Shown: positions 43,139-52,795, counted from the first letter of the stretch. The stretch: 64,000 bases of DNA from Streptomyces sp. B21-083 (GCF_036898825.1 NZ_JARUND010000001.1:682001-746000), one strand, 5' to 3'. Made by a program: numbers and translations. The notes: generated by a model not told the origin, from the sequence alone.

Positions 43139-43861
43139 ATGCGGCGCGTCGAGCACATCATGGGGTTCCCGATCTCGCTGCGGATCGACGACGGACACGC
43201 TCCGGCTGAGGCGGCGGACGCCGTGTTCGCCTGGCTCCACGAGGTCGACGCGCGGTTCAGCCCGTTCAAGCCGGACAGCGAGGTGTCCCGCCTCGGCCGG
43301 GGCGAGCTGGATTCCGGCGCGCTGAGCGCGGACCTCACCGAGGTGCTCGACCTGTGCGAGGAGTACCGGGTCGCGACCGGCGGCGCGTTCGACGTACGGC
43401 TGCCCGGCCGTGGCCTCGATCCGTGCGCGATGGTGAAGGGCTGGGCGGTACAGCGGGCGGCGGAGCTGCTGGAGACAGCGGGCGTACGGACGTACTGCCT
43501 GAACGCCGGCGGTGACGTGGTCGCCGCCGGGCGCCCCTGGCGGGTCGGTGTACGGCATCCCGAGCACGCCGACCAGCTGTGCACGGTGCTGGAGATCACC
43601 GAGGGGGGTGTGGCGACCTCCGCCCGCTACGAGCGGGGCGATCACATCCTCGACGGTCGCACCGGCCGCCCGGCGACCGGACTGCTGAGCCTGACCGTCG
43701 TCGCCCCCACGCTCACCGAGGCGGACGCCACGGCGACGGCCGCGTTCGCGATGGGCGCGGAGGGCATCGACTGGGCCGCCGCGCGAAAGGGCTGCGAGGT
43801 GTTCGCGGTGGACGCCGACCGGCACGTGTTCCGGACCCCGGGACTGCCGGTCGCCGCCTGA
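43139..43861 (+). CDS. apbE: FAD:protein FMN transferase (ApbE family)
   Basis: Transfers FMN from FAD to Thr in FMN-bind domains. The 240-residue protein shows family motifs: HIMGFPISLRI at the start, FSPFKPDSEVSRLG, GGAFDVRLPG, MVKGWAVQRAAELL, NAGGDVVAAG and HILDGRTGRPATG, where the last supplies metal and FAD contacts. There is no lipoprotein signal, so it is probably intracellular or its export signal is missing; canonical Gram-negative ApbE is a lipoprotein. Starts four bases after the FMN-bind gene. Confidence 0.93.
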   Translation: MRRVEHIMGFPISLRIDDGHAPAEAADAVFAWLHEVDARFSPFKPDSEVSRLGRGELDSGALSADLTEVLDLCEEYRVATGGAFDVRLPGRGLDPCAMVKGWAVQRAAELLETAGVRTYCLNAGGDVVAAGRPWRVGVRHPEHADQLCTVLEITEGGVATSARYERGDHILDGRTGRPATGLLSLTVVAPTLTEADATATAAFAMGAEGIDWAAARKGCEVFAVDADRHVFRTPGLPVAA

Positions 43862-43888
43862 ACCGCACCTACCCGGTGTGTACGTCCG

Positions 43889-43924
43889 TGTGGGCGCCCT
43901 CCGTCGTGGCGGTGGGCGCCCACA
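43889..43924. terminator. Bidirectional terminator
   Basis: TGTGGGCGCCC (43889-43899) pairs perfectly with GGGCGCCCACA (43914-43924) across 14 bases, between the convergent ApbE and MBL-hydrolase genes. Confidence 0.75.
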
Positions 43925-43951
43925 GGCGCGCGGTGTCCGGGTCCGTGGCCG

Positions 43952-44581
43952 TCAGTGCCCCCGGGCGATCCATTCCTCCAGGTGCGGCGCCTCGGCCCCG
44001 ATGGTGGTGGGGTCGCCGTGCCCGGTGAGGACCTTCGTCTCGGGCGGCAGGGCGAGCAGCCGGTCCCGGATCGAGTCGATGATCGTCGGGAAGTGGGAGT
44101 AGGAGCGGCCGGTGGCACCGGGGCCGCCGTTGAAGAGGGTGTCGCCGGTGAAGACCGTGCCGAGCCCCGGGTCGTACAGGCAGACCGCGCCCGGTGCGTG
44201 TCCGGGCGTGTGCAGGACCGTCAGATCGGCGCCGGCGGCCTCGATCACCTGGCCGTCGGTGAGCCAGGCGTCGGGTTCGCGGTCGGGGTGGGTCTGCTTC
44301 CACAGGGGCAGGTCGTCGCGGTGCAGCCAGATGGTGGCGCCGGTGCGCTCGGCGAGCGCGGGGGCCGCGTCGATGTGGTCGTTGTGGGCGTGGGTGCACA
44401 CGATGGCGGTCAGCCGCCGGTCACCGACAGCCGCCACGATGGCGTCGGCGTCATGAGCGGCGTCGATGACGATCGCCTCGTGGTCGTCGCCGATGATCCA
44501 CACGTTGTTGTCGACGTCCCAGGTGCCGCCGTCGAGGTTGAACTGCCCTGAGGTGACGAGGCGTTCGATGCGCGCGGCCAT
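43952..44581 (-). CDS. MBL-fold hydrolase paired with mycothiol formaldehyde dehydrogenase
   Basis: Glyoxalase-II-like metal hydrolase of 209 residues. The metal motif is CTHAHNDHID, followed by HTPGHAPG and FTGDTLFNGGPG, then GHGDPTTIG. Next to the mycothiol-dependent formaldehyde dehydrogenase gene it probably hydrolyses S-formylmycothiol to formate and mycothiol, a pairing repeated in Actinobacteria. The ATG at 44581 overlaps the dehydrogenase TGA; a GTG one codon earlier is possible. Confidence 0.88.
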   Translation of the reverse strand: MAARIERLVTSGQFNLDGGTWDVDNNVWIIGDDHEAIVIDAAHDADAIVAAVGDRRLTAIVCTHAHNDHIDAAPALAERTGATIWLHRDDLPLWKQTHPDREPDAWLTDGQVIEAAGADLTVLHTPGHAPGAVCLYDPGLGTVFTGDTLFNGGPGATGRSYSHFPTIIDSIRDRLLALPPETKVLTGHGDPTTIGAEAPHLEEWIARGH

Positions 44582-45666
44582 CACAGCACCACCACGGAAC
44601 GCAGTACGTCGCCGCCGTGCATCCGCTCGAACGCCTTCTCGACCTCGTCGAGTTGGATGGTCTCCGTCACGAACTTCGCCAGATCCAGGCGGCCTTGCAG
44701 GTGCAGGTCGATGAGCATCGGGAAGTCGCGGGAGGGCAGGCAGTCGCCGTACCAGGACGACTTCAGCGAGCCGCCCCGCCCGAAGACGTCGATCAGCGGA
44801 AGCTCCAGCTTCATCTCCGGCGTCGGCACCCCGACCAGCACCACGGTCCCGGCGAGGTCACGGGCGTAGAAGGCCTGCTTGTACGTCTCCGGACGGCCTA
44901 CCGCCTCGATGACCACGTCGGCGCCGTTGCCGCCGGTCAGCTCACGGATCGCCTCGACCGGGTCGGTCTCCCTGGAGTTGACGGTGTGCGTGGCGCCCAT
45001 TGTGCGGGCGGTGGCCAGCTTCCGGTCGTCGATGTCGACGGCGATGATCTTCGCGGCGCCCGCGAGGTTGGCCCCGGCGATCGCGGCGTCGCCCACGCCT
45101 CCGCAGCCGATGACGGCGACCGTGTCACCGCGACCGACGTTCCCGGTGTTGATGGCGGCGCCGATACCGGCCATCACGCCACACCCCAGCAGCCCGGCGA
45201 CAGCGGCCGAGACGGACGGGTCGACCTTGGTGCACTGACCGGCCGCGACCAGCGTCTTCTCGGCGAAGGCGCCGATACCGAGGGCCGGCGACAGCTCGGT
45301 GCCGTCGAGCAGGGTCATCTTCTGCTTGGCGTTGTGCGTGTTGAAGCAGTACCACGGGCGCCCACGCTGACACGCCCGACAACTCCCGCACACAGCACGC
45401 CAGTTGAGGATCACGAAGTCACCGGCGGTCACGTCCGTGACCCCCTCCCCCACCGACTCCACGACTCCGGCGGCCTCATGGCCGAGCAGGAAGGGGAAGT
45501 CGTCGTTGATCCCGCCCTGCTTGTAGTGCAGGTCGGTGTGGCACACCCCGCAGGCCTGGATCCGGACCACGGCCTCGCCCGGACCGGGGTCCGGCACGAC
45601 GATCGTCTCGACCCGTACCGGTTCGCCTTTACCCGGTGCGATCACGCCGCGTACTTCCTGCGCCAT
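44581..45666 (-). CDS. mscR: S-(hydroxymethyl)mycothiol dehydrogenase
   Basis: Zinc alcohol dehydrogenase of 361 residues that oxidises the formaldehyde-mycothiol adduct (and may reduce nitrosomycothiol). Catalytic zinc ligands are in CGVCHTD and GHEAAG; structural zinc in [15 protein letters not shown]; the NAD site is [11 protein letters not shown]. Length and N-terminus ([17 protein letters not shown]) match MscR, so the ATG at 45666 is used rather than the one at 45684. It overlaps the MBL gene. Its promoter region is shared with two CstR-type palindromes, about 100 bases upstream. Confidence 0.92.
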   Translation of the reverse strand: MAQEVRGVIAPGKGEPVRVETIVVPDPGPGEAVVRIQACGVCHTDLHYKQGGINDDFPFLLGHEAAGVVESVGEGVTDVTAGDFVILNWRAVCGSCRACQRGRPWYCFNTHNAKQKMTLLDGTELSPALGIGAFAEKTLVAAGQCTKVDPSVSAAVAGLLGCGVMAGIGAAINTGNVGRGDTVAVIGCGGVGDAAIAGANLAGAAKIIAVDIDDRKLATARTMGATHTVNSRETDPVEAIRELTGGNGADVVIEAVGRPETYKQAFYARDLAGTVVLVGVPTPEMKLELPLIDVFGRGGSLKSSWYGDCLPSRDFPMLIDLHLQGRLDLAKFVTETIQLDEVEKAFERMHGGDVLRSVVVL

Positions 45667-45766
45667 GGTGCTGAACCCTTCCATCGGCCAATGTTCGGTT
45701 CTTCGCTCCGACCCTACGTGCGACCGATCGGTAACGGCACGTCCATCGTGGAGCTCGACGCCAGAA

Positions 45767-45780
45767 TACCCCCGGGGGTA
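45767..45780. promoter_or_regulatory. CsoR/CstR-type operator 1
   Basis: TACCCCCGGGGGTA, a perfect 14-bp G/C-tract palindrome of the kind bound by CsoR/CstR repressors. Same sequence 35 bases downstream. Confidence 0.85.
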
Positions 45781-45801
45781 CCTCTGCTACGGTGAAACAC
45801 A

Positions 45802-45815
45802 TACCCCCGGGGGTA
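45802..45815. promoter_or_regulatory. CsoR/CstR-type operator 2
   Basis: Second perfect TACCCCCGGGGGTA, 47 bases before the ATG of the MBL-rhodanese gene. Confidence 0.87.
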
Positions 45816-45861
45816 ATTTTCCAGGGGCCCCTGACGGTTCACGAGGGAGAGGAGTGGCGCC

Positions 45862-47682
45862 ATGTATTTCGTCGACCGCATCGAGGTGCCGGGGCTGGGC
45901 AACCGCGGCTATCTGGCGGGCGGGCCGCACCGGGCCGTGGTGGTCGATCCGCCGCGGGACATCGACCGGGTGATCGAGGCCGCCGCCCGACGGGGTGTGC
46001 GGGTCACGCATGTCGTCGAGACCCACGTCCACAACGACTACGTCACCGGTGGCCTGGAACTGGCCCGGATCACCGGCGCCGCCTACCTCGTCCCGGCCGG
46101 CGCGCGAGTCGCCTACGACCGGGTGCCTGTCATGGACGGGGACAGCGTCGAGGTCGAGGAGGGACTGGCGCTGCGCGCGCTGGCCACGCCCGGCCACACC
46201 CCGCACCACACCGCGTACGTCCTGGAGGAGGACGGCCGGTCGGTGGCCGTGTTCACCGGCGGTTCGCTGCTGATCGGCACGGTCGGGCGGCCGGACCTCG
46301 TCGAGCCGAGGCTCACCGGGGAACTGGCCCGCGCACAGTACGACTCGGCGCACCGGCTGGCCGCCGAACTCCCGGACGAGGCCGCCGTGTTGCCCACACA
46401 CGGGTTCGGCAGCTTCTGTTCCGCCGGGACGGCCACGGGCGACGCCACCACCGTCGGACGGGAACGCGTCACGAACGAGGCGCTGATCAAGGACGTCGAC
46501 ACGTTCGTCGCCGACCTGCTGGCCGGGCTGGACGACGTCCCGGCGTACTACGCGCACATGGGCCCGGTGAACTCCGAGGGCCCCGCGCCCGTGGACCTGA
46601 CGCCGCCGGCCCCCGCGGACGCCGTGGAGATCGCGGCGCGGCTCGCCGCCGGGGAGTGGGTGGTCGATCTGCGCAGCCGGGTCGCATTCGCCGAGGGACA
46701 TGTCGCCGGGTCGGTCAACTTCGAGGCGGCGGGGCAGCTCGCCACCTATCTGGCGTGGCTGCTGCCGTGGGGCAGGCCGGTCACCCTGCTCGCCGAGTCG
46801 ACGTCCCAACTCGCCGCCGCCCAGCGAGAACTGGTGCGGGTCGGCATCGACCGCCCGGCCGCTTCCGCGACCGGCTCCCCCGCGACATGGCTACGACCGG
46901 GCGAACACCCCCGCACCTTCCCACGCGCCACGTTCACCGACCTGGCACGCCAACTAGCGGACGTGGATGTCGAGTTGCCGGAGGCCGACAGTAACCGTCC
47001 CGGCATCGCCGGCACGGGCTCCGCCGGCGTTCCACCCCGACCGAACGAACAGCAACACTCCCACTCCCTTCCGGACGCCACCGCGTTCGCCGACCCCGCA
47101 GACCATCTCGCTGACACACAGGGCGAGTTGCCGCAGGCCGACAGCAACCACCCTGACACCGCCACCACGGACTCCGTCCCCGCTCAGCCAGGAGCTGGCG
47201 AACAGGCACGCTCCCTTCCCTACGCCGACCTCGCGGGTCGGCGGCGTGAGGGGATCGTGATCCTTGATGTGCGGCGCGATTCCGAGCGTCTGGGCGGCCA
47301 GGTCGCGGGTTCTCTGCACATCCCGCTCCATCAGGTGCGTGACCGGCTCACGGAGATACCCGACGGGACGGTGTGGGTGCACTGTGCGGGCGGGATGCGG
47401 GCCGCGATCGCCGCCTCGCTGCTGGCTGCGGCGGGCCGCGACGTGGTCGCCGTCGACGACGGCTTCGCCGCCGCACGCGAGGCCGGGCTCCCCATGGCGC
47501 GGATCACCCCGGCCGAGGCTCACAAGCTCACCGGCGCGGACGGGGCGGCCGTACTCCTGGACGTACGGGAGCCGTCGGCCGACGGCAGCAGGCCGCCTGC
47601 AGAGGCGCGTCCGCCGCTGGTGGCCGAGGCCGGGGGCGGGTCGGCGGCGGATTCCGGCGGTGAGGGTGGACCGGTCACGTGA
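45862..47682 (+). CDS. MBL-fold persulfide-dioxygenase-like/rhodanese fusion
   Basis: Sulfane-sulfur enzyme of 606 residues. Residues 1-245 are an MBL domain with THVHNDYVTGG (His55, His57, Asp59; the usual sixth-position His is Tyr60), HTPHHT and PTHGFGS. Residues 250-350 are a rhodanese fold without its cysteine. A low-complexity linker with an internal duplication (ELPEADSN and ELPQADSN) follows. Residues 420-540 are an active-looking rhodanese with VHCAGGMRA (Cys508). The C-terminus begins another rhodanese (AAVLLDVREPSAD) that breaks off. It probably oxidises persulfides to sulfite, exported by the next gene. GGAG precedes the ATG; two operators lie upstream. Confidence 0.87.
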   Translation: MYFVDRIEVPGLGNRGYLAGGPHRAVVVDPPRDIDRVIEAAARRGVRVTHVVETHVHNDYVTGGLELARITGAAYLVPAGARVAYDRVPVMDGDSVEVEEGLALRALATPGHTPHHTAYVLEEDGRSVAVFTGGSLLIGTVGRPDLVEPRLTGELARAQYDSAHRLAAELPDEAAVLPTHGFGSFCSAGTATGDATTVGRERVTNEALIKDVDTFVADLLAGLDDVPAYYAHMGPVNSEGPAPVDLTPPAPADAVEIAARLAAGEWVVDLRSRVAFAEGHVAGSVNFEAAGQLATYLAWLLPWGRPVTLLAESTSQLAAAQRELVRVGIDRPAASATGSPATWLRPGEHPRTFPRATFTDLARQLADVDVELPEADSNRPGIAGTGSAGVPPRPNEQQHSHSLPDATAFADPADHLADTQGELPQADSNHPDTATTDSVPAQPGAGEQARSLPYADLAGRRREGIVILDVRRDSERLGGQVAGSLHIPLHQVRDRLTEIPDGTVWVHCAGGMRAAIAASLLAAAGRDVVAVDDGFAAAREAGLPMARITPAEAHKLTGADGAAVLLDVREPSADGSRPPAEARPPLVAEAGGGSAADSGGEGGPVT

Positions 47683-48425
47683 GTGCGTACGTTCTCGCTC
47701 TGGTCGCCGGGGCCGTCACCGGTCTCGCGCTGGGGGCGCTCGGGGGCGGCGGCAGTGTGCTGGCCGTGCCGGCGCTGATCTATCTGCTCGGTTTCTCCCC
47801 GGCGGCGGCCACCACCGCGAGCCTGGCCGTGGTCACCGTCACCTCCGCCACCGCACTGGCCGCGCACGCCCGTGCGAGCGCCGTCGAGTGGCGGGCCGGA
47901 GCCGTGTTCGCGGCGGCGGGACTGGTGCCCGCGACGCTCGGCGGGGCGATCAGCGGGTATGTTCCGCCCGCCCTGCTGACCGGCGCGTTCGCGGTGATCG
48001 CCGGGCTCGCCGCGTACCGCATGCTGCGCCCGTCGGCGTCCGTACGGGAGGGGGTGCCGGTGCGGCCCGTTCAGGTCGCTCAGGCGGGCGCGGGGCTGGG
48101 TGCGGTGACCGGGGTGCTGGGCGTGGGCGGCGGCTTTCTCGCCGTACCGGCGCTGGTGAACGTCGTCGGACTGCGGATGCGGGCCGCCGTCGGGACGAGC
48201 CTGCTGGTCATCACCGTCAACTCGCTGGCCGCGTTGCTGGCCCGCTCAGGCACGGCGACCCGCGTCGACTGGACGCTGGTCGCGCCCTTCGCGGGGGCCG
48301 CGATCCTCGGCGCGTGGGACGGCAAGCGGCTCGCGGGCCGGGTCTCCGGCGGTCGGCTCCAGCGCATCTTCGCCTGGGTGCTGCTGGCGGTGGCCTTGTT
48401 CATGCTGGCCGACGCGCTGGTGTGA
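47679..48425 (+). CDS. TauE/SafE (TSUP) family sulfite/sulfur-compound exporter
   Basis: Membrane protein of 248 residues with about seven or eight helices and the twin glycine-rich repeats GALGGGGSVLAVPALIYLLG and GVLGVGGGFLAVPALVNVVG, diagnostic for TSUP carriers. The GTG start overlaps the fusion gene stop (GTGA), so the two are translated together. The likely cargo is sulfite made from persulfide oxidation; sulfoacetate, taurine-derived sulfite or thiosulfate are alternatives in this family. Confidence 0.92.
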   Translation: MSAYVLALVAGAVTGLALGALGGGGSVLAVPALIYLLGFSPAAATTASLAVVTVTSATALAAHARASAVEWRAGAVFAAAGLVPATLGGAISGYVPPALLTGAFAVIAGLAAYRMLRPSASVREGVPVRPVQVAQAGAGLGAVTGVLGVGGGFLAVPALVNVVGLRMRAAVGTSLLVITVNSLAALLARSGTATRVDWTLVAPFAGAAILGAWDGKRLAGRVSGGRLQRIFAWVLLAVALFMLADALV

Positions 48426-48522
48426 TCGCCGACCGACCACCGCTCATCGCCCTGCCCACCACTCGCCACTGGCTACACCACTCGCGCGCGCCGCCCAACC
48501 GCCCCTCACCCCTCGAACACAC

Positions 48523-48873
<351 letters not shown>

Positions 48874-48875
48874 TC

Positions 48876-49514
48876 ATGACCGCTCCCGTCGCCCTCGACA
48901 CCGACCAGGCCCGTACCCGCCTCCCCCACCTGACCGTCGTCGATGTCCGCACCCCGGGCGAGTACACCTCCGGCCATCTCCCCGGCGCCCTCAACATCCC
49001 CCTGGACCACCTCCGCCGCGCCCTGCCCGTCCTGAGGGAGGCGGCGGCCCACGGCGAACTCCTCGTCGTCTGCGCCTCCGGCGCCCGCTCCGAGTCTGCC
49101 TGCTCCGTCCTCGCCGACAACGGCGTGCCGGCCATGACCCTGTCCGGCGGCACCCAGGGCTGGCGGGATCAGGGGCACGCGCTGCAACACCCCGCGACCG
49201 AGGCCCGCGCCACCTGGTCCATGGAACGCCAGGTCCGCTTCACCGCGGGCGGCCTCGTCCTCGCGGGTCTCGGGCTGAGCCGCCTGCACCCCGCCTGGCG
49301 GCTGCTGGCCGCCGGGGTCGCGGGCGGCCTCGTGTTCTCGGCCGTCAGCAACACCTGCGGCATGGCACACCTGTTGTCCAGGCTGCCGCACAACCAGCCG
49401 CGGCCCGCGGACCTCGACGCCACCCTCACCGCACTCGCCCGGCGGACCCGGGATCGCGCCGGGGCCACCGGGTCGGCCGAGCAGGCGGAGCAGTCCGTGG
49501 ACGTCGGCGCATGA
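48876..49514 (+). CDS. Rhodanese with C-terminal membrane domain (DUF2892)
   Basis: Sulfurtransferase of 212 residues. The rhodanese domain has VVDVRTPGEYTSGHLPGALNIPL and the catalytic loop VVCASGARSE (Cys66). The C-terminal third has two membrane helices (LVLAGLGLSRLHPAWRLLAAGVAGGLVFSAV) and the NTCGMAHLLSRLPHN motif of DUF2892. It is thought to move sulfane sulfur at the membrane. Divergent from the CstR-like gene with an operator in between, so part of the same regulon. Confidence 0.9.
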   Translation: MTAPVALDTDQARTRLPHLTVVDVRTPGEYTSGHLPGALNIPLDHLRRALPVLREAAAHGELLVVCASGARSESACSVLADNGVPAMTLSGGTQGWRDQGHALQHPATEARATWSMERQVRFTAGGLVLAGLGLSRLHPAWRLLAAGVAGGLVFSAVSNTCGMAHLLSRLPHNQPRPADLDATLTALARRTRDRAGATGSAEQAEQSVDVGA

Positions 49515-49527
49515 AGTCCCGGCCGGT

Positions 49528-49551
49528 CCGGCCGAGTTCGAACTCGGCCGG
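49528..49551. terminator. 24-bp perfect palindrome after the rhodanese gene
   Basis: CCGGCCGAGTTC and its reverse complement abut at 49539/49540. The transcript could fold into a 10-bp stem with a UCGA loop, 14 bases after the stop codon. Confidence 0.7.
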
Positions 49552-49572
49552 GCCGGCCGGCCCACGTACCGC

Positions 49573-49767
49573 GTGACCACATATCGCGAACTCGGCCCGG
49601 GCGAGGTGCCGCCCGGTCCGCTGGACTGCTGTCTGCCGTGCGGGGACACGCACCCCTCGTCCTCGCGGCGGCCCGGGACCGGCGGGCGCCGCGCGAAGAA
49701 CACACGGCAGGAAGCCCACGACAGACGGGAGATGACGGCCTCTCCGCTTCCCCGGCCGCCGACGTAG
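49573..49767 (+). CDS. Doubtful 64-codon ORF
   Basis: Open frame from GTG at 49573 with a cysteine motif (LDCCLPCGD) and a basic, Arg/Pro-rich remainder. The first 30 codons have Streptomyces-like third positions; the rest does not. No ribosome binding site is clear and no family is recognised. It may be a fragment of a lost gene. The rest of the 258 bases between 49515 and 49772 has only the palindrome listed separately. Confidence 0.2.
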   Translation: MTTYRELGPGEVPPGPLDCCLPCGDTHPSSSRRPGTGGRRAKNTRQEAHDRREMTASPLPRPPT

Positions 49768-49772
49768 GGTGA

Positions 49773-51557
49773 ATGTCCGCCCGACCGCCGAGGAGCGCCG
49801 TGAGCATCGCAGAACCGAACGCCGGTCCGCCCGCCTGGCGACTGCTCCTCGCATACGTACGGCCGCACCGGTGGACCCTGTTCGCGGGCGCCCTGCTGTC
49901 GCTGGCCACCGGTGCCGCCGGGCTGGCGCTGCCGCTGGTGGCGCGGGGGCTCATCGACGACCTGTCCCACGACCGGACGATCACCGGGGCGCTGGTGCTG
50001 ATGTCGGCGCTGGTCGTCGCCAACGCGGCGCTGGGCGCGCTGGGTTCGTACGTTCTGCGGCGTACCGCCGAGTCGGTGGTGCTGGGGGCCCGGCGGGCGC
50101 TGTCCTCCTATCTGCTGCGGCTGCGGATACCGGCCGTGGACCGGACCGAGCCCGGCGATCTGATGGCCCGGGTCACCTCGGACACGACCCTGCTGCGCGA
50201 GGTCACCACCGACTCGCTCGTCGGCCTCGGCACCGGCGGTCTCACCCTGGTGGCGACGGTCGTGATGATGGGCCTGGTCGATCCGGTGCTGCTGGGCGTC
50301 ACCCTCGCCGTGATCGTGGGGGCGGGGACCGTGCTCGGGGTGATCGTGCCGCGTATCAACAAGGCGAGCCGGCGGGCGCAGGACGCGGTCGGTGTGATGG
50401 GCGCCTCGCTGGAACGGGTGCTGGGCGCGCTGCGCACGATCAAGGCGTCCGGCGCCGAGCACCGCGAGGAGCAGCGGCTGCACGCGGCGGCCGAGGAGTC
50501 GTGGAAGCAGAGCGTCCGGGCCGCCAAGTGGGCGGCCGCGGCGGGCAACACGGCCGGCCTCGCGATGCAGATCGCCTTCATCACGGTGCTCGCGGTGGGC
50601 GGCGCGCGGGTCGCGACCGGCGCGGTCGAGGTCGGCACGCTGGTCGCGTTCCTCCTCTACGTCTTCTATCTGATGTCGCCGATCCAGCAGGTCGTGGGCG
50701 CGATCACGCAATACCAGACGGGCGCCGCGGCCCTCACCCGCATCCAGGAGGCCCTCGCCCTGCCCTCCGAACCGTCGTCGGCCGGCCCCACCCCCCTCCC
50801 GGCCGGTGACGCCGAACCGGCGGCACTCGCCTTCGACGACGTCCGCTTCCGCTACGACGACGAACTTCCGTACGTCCACCACGGTGTCACGTTCGCCGTG
50901 CCGCCCCGGGGTATGACGGCGTTCGTGGGTCCGTCCGGCGCGGGCAAGACCACCGTCTTCTCGCTCATCGAACGGTTCTACGACCCCGAGTCCGGCCTCA
51001 TCACCCTCGACGGCCGGGACGCCGCCGACTGGGAGCTGGCCGAACTCCGGTCCGCCATCGGCTATGTCGAGCAGGATGCGCCGGTGCTGTCGGGCTCGCT
51101 GCGCGACAACCTCCTGCTGGGCAATCCGGAGGCCGACGAGGACGCGGTCACGCGCGTGGTGAAGACGACCCGGCTCGACGGTCTGGTGGACCGGCTGCCG
51201 CGCGGCCTCGACACCCTCGTCGGGCATCGGGGCACCAAGCTGTCGGGCGGCGAGCGTCAACGGGTGGCCATCGCCCGCGCGCTGCTGCGTCGCCCCCGAC
51301 TGCTCCTGCTCGACGAAGCGACCTCCCAGCTGGACGCGGTGAACGAGGCGGCGCTGCGCGACACGGTCGCGGATGTCGCCCGTACGACGACTGTTCTCGT
51401 CGTCGCCCACCGGCTGTCGACGGTGACGATGGCGGACCGGATCGTGGTGATGGACGCGGGCCGCGTCCGCGCGGTCGGCACCCACCGCGAACTCGTCGCC
51501 GGCGACCCGCTGTACGCCGAGCTGGCGGCGACACAGTTCCTGGCGACCACCGGCTGA
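49773..51557 (+). CDS. ABC exporter, fused permease and ATPase
   Basis: Half-transporter of 594 residues (type IV ABC exporter, MsbA/LmrA-like). Residues 25-310 hold six membrane helices; the ATPase follows a short linker with Walker [10 protein letters not shown] (about residue 388), signature [10 protein letters not shown], Walker [10 protein letters not shown] and the H-loop VVAHRLS. It is a homodimer candidate because no partner gene is adjacent. The start may be ATG at 49773 or GTG at 49800 (GAGGAG upstream). Substrate unknown. Confidence 0.9.
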   Translation: MSARPPRSAVSIAEPNAGPPAWRLLLAYVRPHRWTLFAGALLSLATGAAGLALPLVARGLIDDLSHDRTITGALVLMSALVVANAALGALGSYVLRRTAESVVLGARRALSSYLLRLRIPAVDRTEPGDLMARVTSDTTLLREVTTDSLVGLGTGGLTLVATVVMMGLVDPVLLGVTLAVIVGAGTVLGVIVPRINKASRRAQDAVGVMGASLERVLGALRTIKASGAEHREEQRLHAAAEESWKQSVRAAKWAAAAGNTAGLAMQIAFITVLAVGGARVATGAVEVGTLVAFLLYVFYLMSPIQQVVGAITQYQTGAAALTRIQEALALPSEPSSAGPTPLPAGDAEPAALAFDDVRFRYDDELPYVHHGVTFAVPPRGMTAFVGPSGAGKTTVFSLIERFYDPESGLITLDGRDAADWELAELRSAIGYVEQDAPVLSGSLRDNLLLGNPEADEDAVTRVVKTTRLDGLVDRLPRGLDTLVGHRGTKLSGGERQRVAIARALLRRPRLLLLDEATSQLDAVNEAALRDTVADVARTTTVLVVAHRLSTVTMADRIVVMDAGRVRAVGTHRELVAGDPLYAELAATQFLATTG

Positions 51558-51880
51558 GCCCGCGCGGTTCGTGAACGCTCGACTCTCCAGCCCGCGCACC
51601 CGTTCTGTGTCGCAGCTGTGGGGGTGTACTACGTGTACTACGCGGCCAAGGTCAACCCCGGCGCCTGAGATCCTGGCCATCGCTTCGCCGTACGTCGACG
51701 GCTACGAGGTCTCCTCGGGCGGCGAACTCACCCATGTCGCGGGCGCGGCGCCCGGCGGGCCGCTGGCGTTCGGCGGGCCGGGCAGGACACTTCTTGATGC
51801 ACCCGAGGCCGGCTTCCAGTTCCTGGGCGTGGAGCCTTGTCGGCGAACCGGCCCTAATGGCACACATGTGCGACACGCCT
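51558..51880. other. Non-coding spacer
   Basis: About 320 bases between the ABC exporter stop and the hairpin after the small secreted protein gene. Open frames on either strand lack ribosome binding sites and gene-like third positions. I see no promoter motif, RNA or repeat here. Confidence 0.5.
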
Positions 51881-51911
51881 GTGGGCCGCCCCGTCCGGCC
51901 GGGCGGCCCAC
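51881..51911. terminator. Terminator of the small secreted protein gene
   Basis: GTGGGCCGCCC (51881-51891) pairs perfectly with GGGCGGCCCAC (51901-51911) around a 9-base loop, 23 bases after the minus-strand stop at 51934. Confidence 0.78.
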
Positions 51912-51933
51912 ATACCTCCGGTCCGTGCGTCCG

Positions 51934-52230
51934 TCAGGCCTCGATACCCGGCAGCAGCCCGGTCACGGGGGCGGCCATGTCGGTCAGCTGGTGCAGCTGC
52001 TGGAGGTCGCTCAGGTGGTTGAGCCCGCTCAGCTGGCTGGAGACCCGCGGCAGATCCTCGTGGTACTGGGCGGGAATCTCGCTCACGGCGAGCGAGTCGA
52101 GCTGGGCGATCGGGTTCAGCTTGCCCGCGTTCTGGTCGGCGGCGGGAGCCGCGCTCGCCAGCGGGGCGGCGAGGCCGGTGACGCCGATGGCGAGACCAAC
52201 GGCGGCGGCGATTCGTCGTGTTGAGATCAT
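51934..52230 (-). CDS. Small secreted protein
   Basis: Exported protein of 98 residues. A clean Sec signal (ISTRRIAAAVGLAIGVTGLA) ends at LASAAPA. The mature part of about 70 residues is amphipathic and leucine-rich (LSGLNHLSDLQQLHQLTDM) without cysteines, unlike chaplins. The family is not recognised; similar small secreted proteins are common in Streptomyces. It ends in a strong hairpin. Confidence 0.75.
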   Translation of the reverse strand: MISTRRIAAAVGLAIGVTGLAAPLASAAPAADQNAGKLNPIAQLDSLAVSEIPAQYHEDLPRVSSQLSGLNHLSDLQQLHQLTDMAAPVTGLLPGIEA

Positions 52231-52402
52231 GTACTCAGCAACGTCGCGCGCCCCTCACCGGTCACGGGCAGCGCGCCCCGCTCACTCGTCAGGCTCATCA
52301 TCCGTCTGCGCTTGCCGAGCCTCCCGGGACGGAGGACGCTCGGAGGGAGAGGCCCCTCGCGGCCCGGACCCGATCGGGCCGCGGCCCTCGGAGGAGGTCA
52401 CC

Positions 52403-52777
52403 ATGGGCACCGCGGCAAGCCCCACCTTCGACACCGAAGCACTGCGCAGGGGTATCGAAGGACAGGACGCGGCAGCACTGCTGTCGCTCTACGCCGACAA
52501 CGCCGAGCTGCGCGTCGTCGACCACAAGACCCAGCCCAGCCACCCGATGGTCATGCACGGGCGCGGCGAGATCGGCGCCATGCTGACCGAGGTGTACGGC
52601 AGGGACATGACCCACAAGCTGGAACAGGTCGTCGTCCAGGGCGACCAGGTCGCCTACACCGAGTCCTGCCTGTACCCGGACGGCGTCCGCGTCCTCGCCG
52701 GCTCGATGATGTCCCTGCGGGACGGCAAGATCGTCGACCAGACCGTGCTGCAGGCATGGGACGAGGAGGATTCCTGA
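52403..52777 (+). CDS. SnoaL-like/NTF2-fold protein
   Basis: Small cone-barrel protein of 124 residues. FDTEALRRGIEGQDAAALLSLYADNAELRVVD is the classical SnoaL_2 start, followed by HGRGEIGAML and a closing strand MSLRDGKIVDQTVLQAWD. GGAGG precedes the ATG. Many such proteins bind small hydrophobic ligands or act as isomerases; no specific function can be given. It lies just upstream of the ZTP riboswitch. Confidence 0.88.
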   Translation: MGTAASPTFDTEALRRGIEGQDAAALLSLYADNAELRVVDHKTQPSHPMVMHGRGEIGAMLTEVYGRDMTHKLEQVVVQGDQVAYTESCLYPDGVRVLAGSMMSLRDGKIVDQTVLQAWDEEDS

Positions 52778-52795
52778 CGTCGGCTAGGCTTGAGA

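Noticed and set aside
45862..47682. Frameshift fusing separate MBL and rhodanese genes
   Set aside because: The frame is continuous with good codon usage throughout; only the C-terminal rhodanese fragment looks broken.
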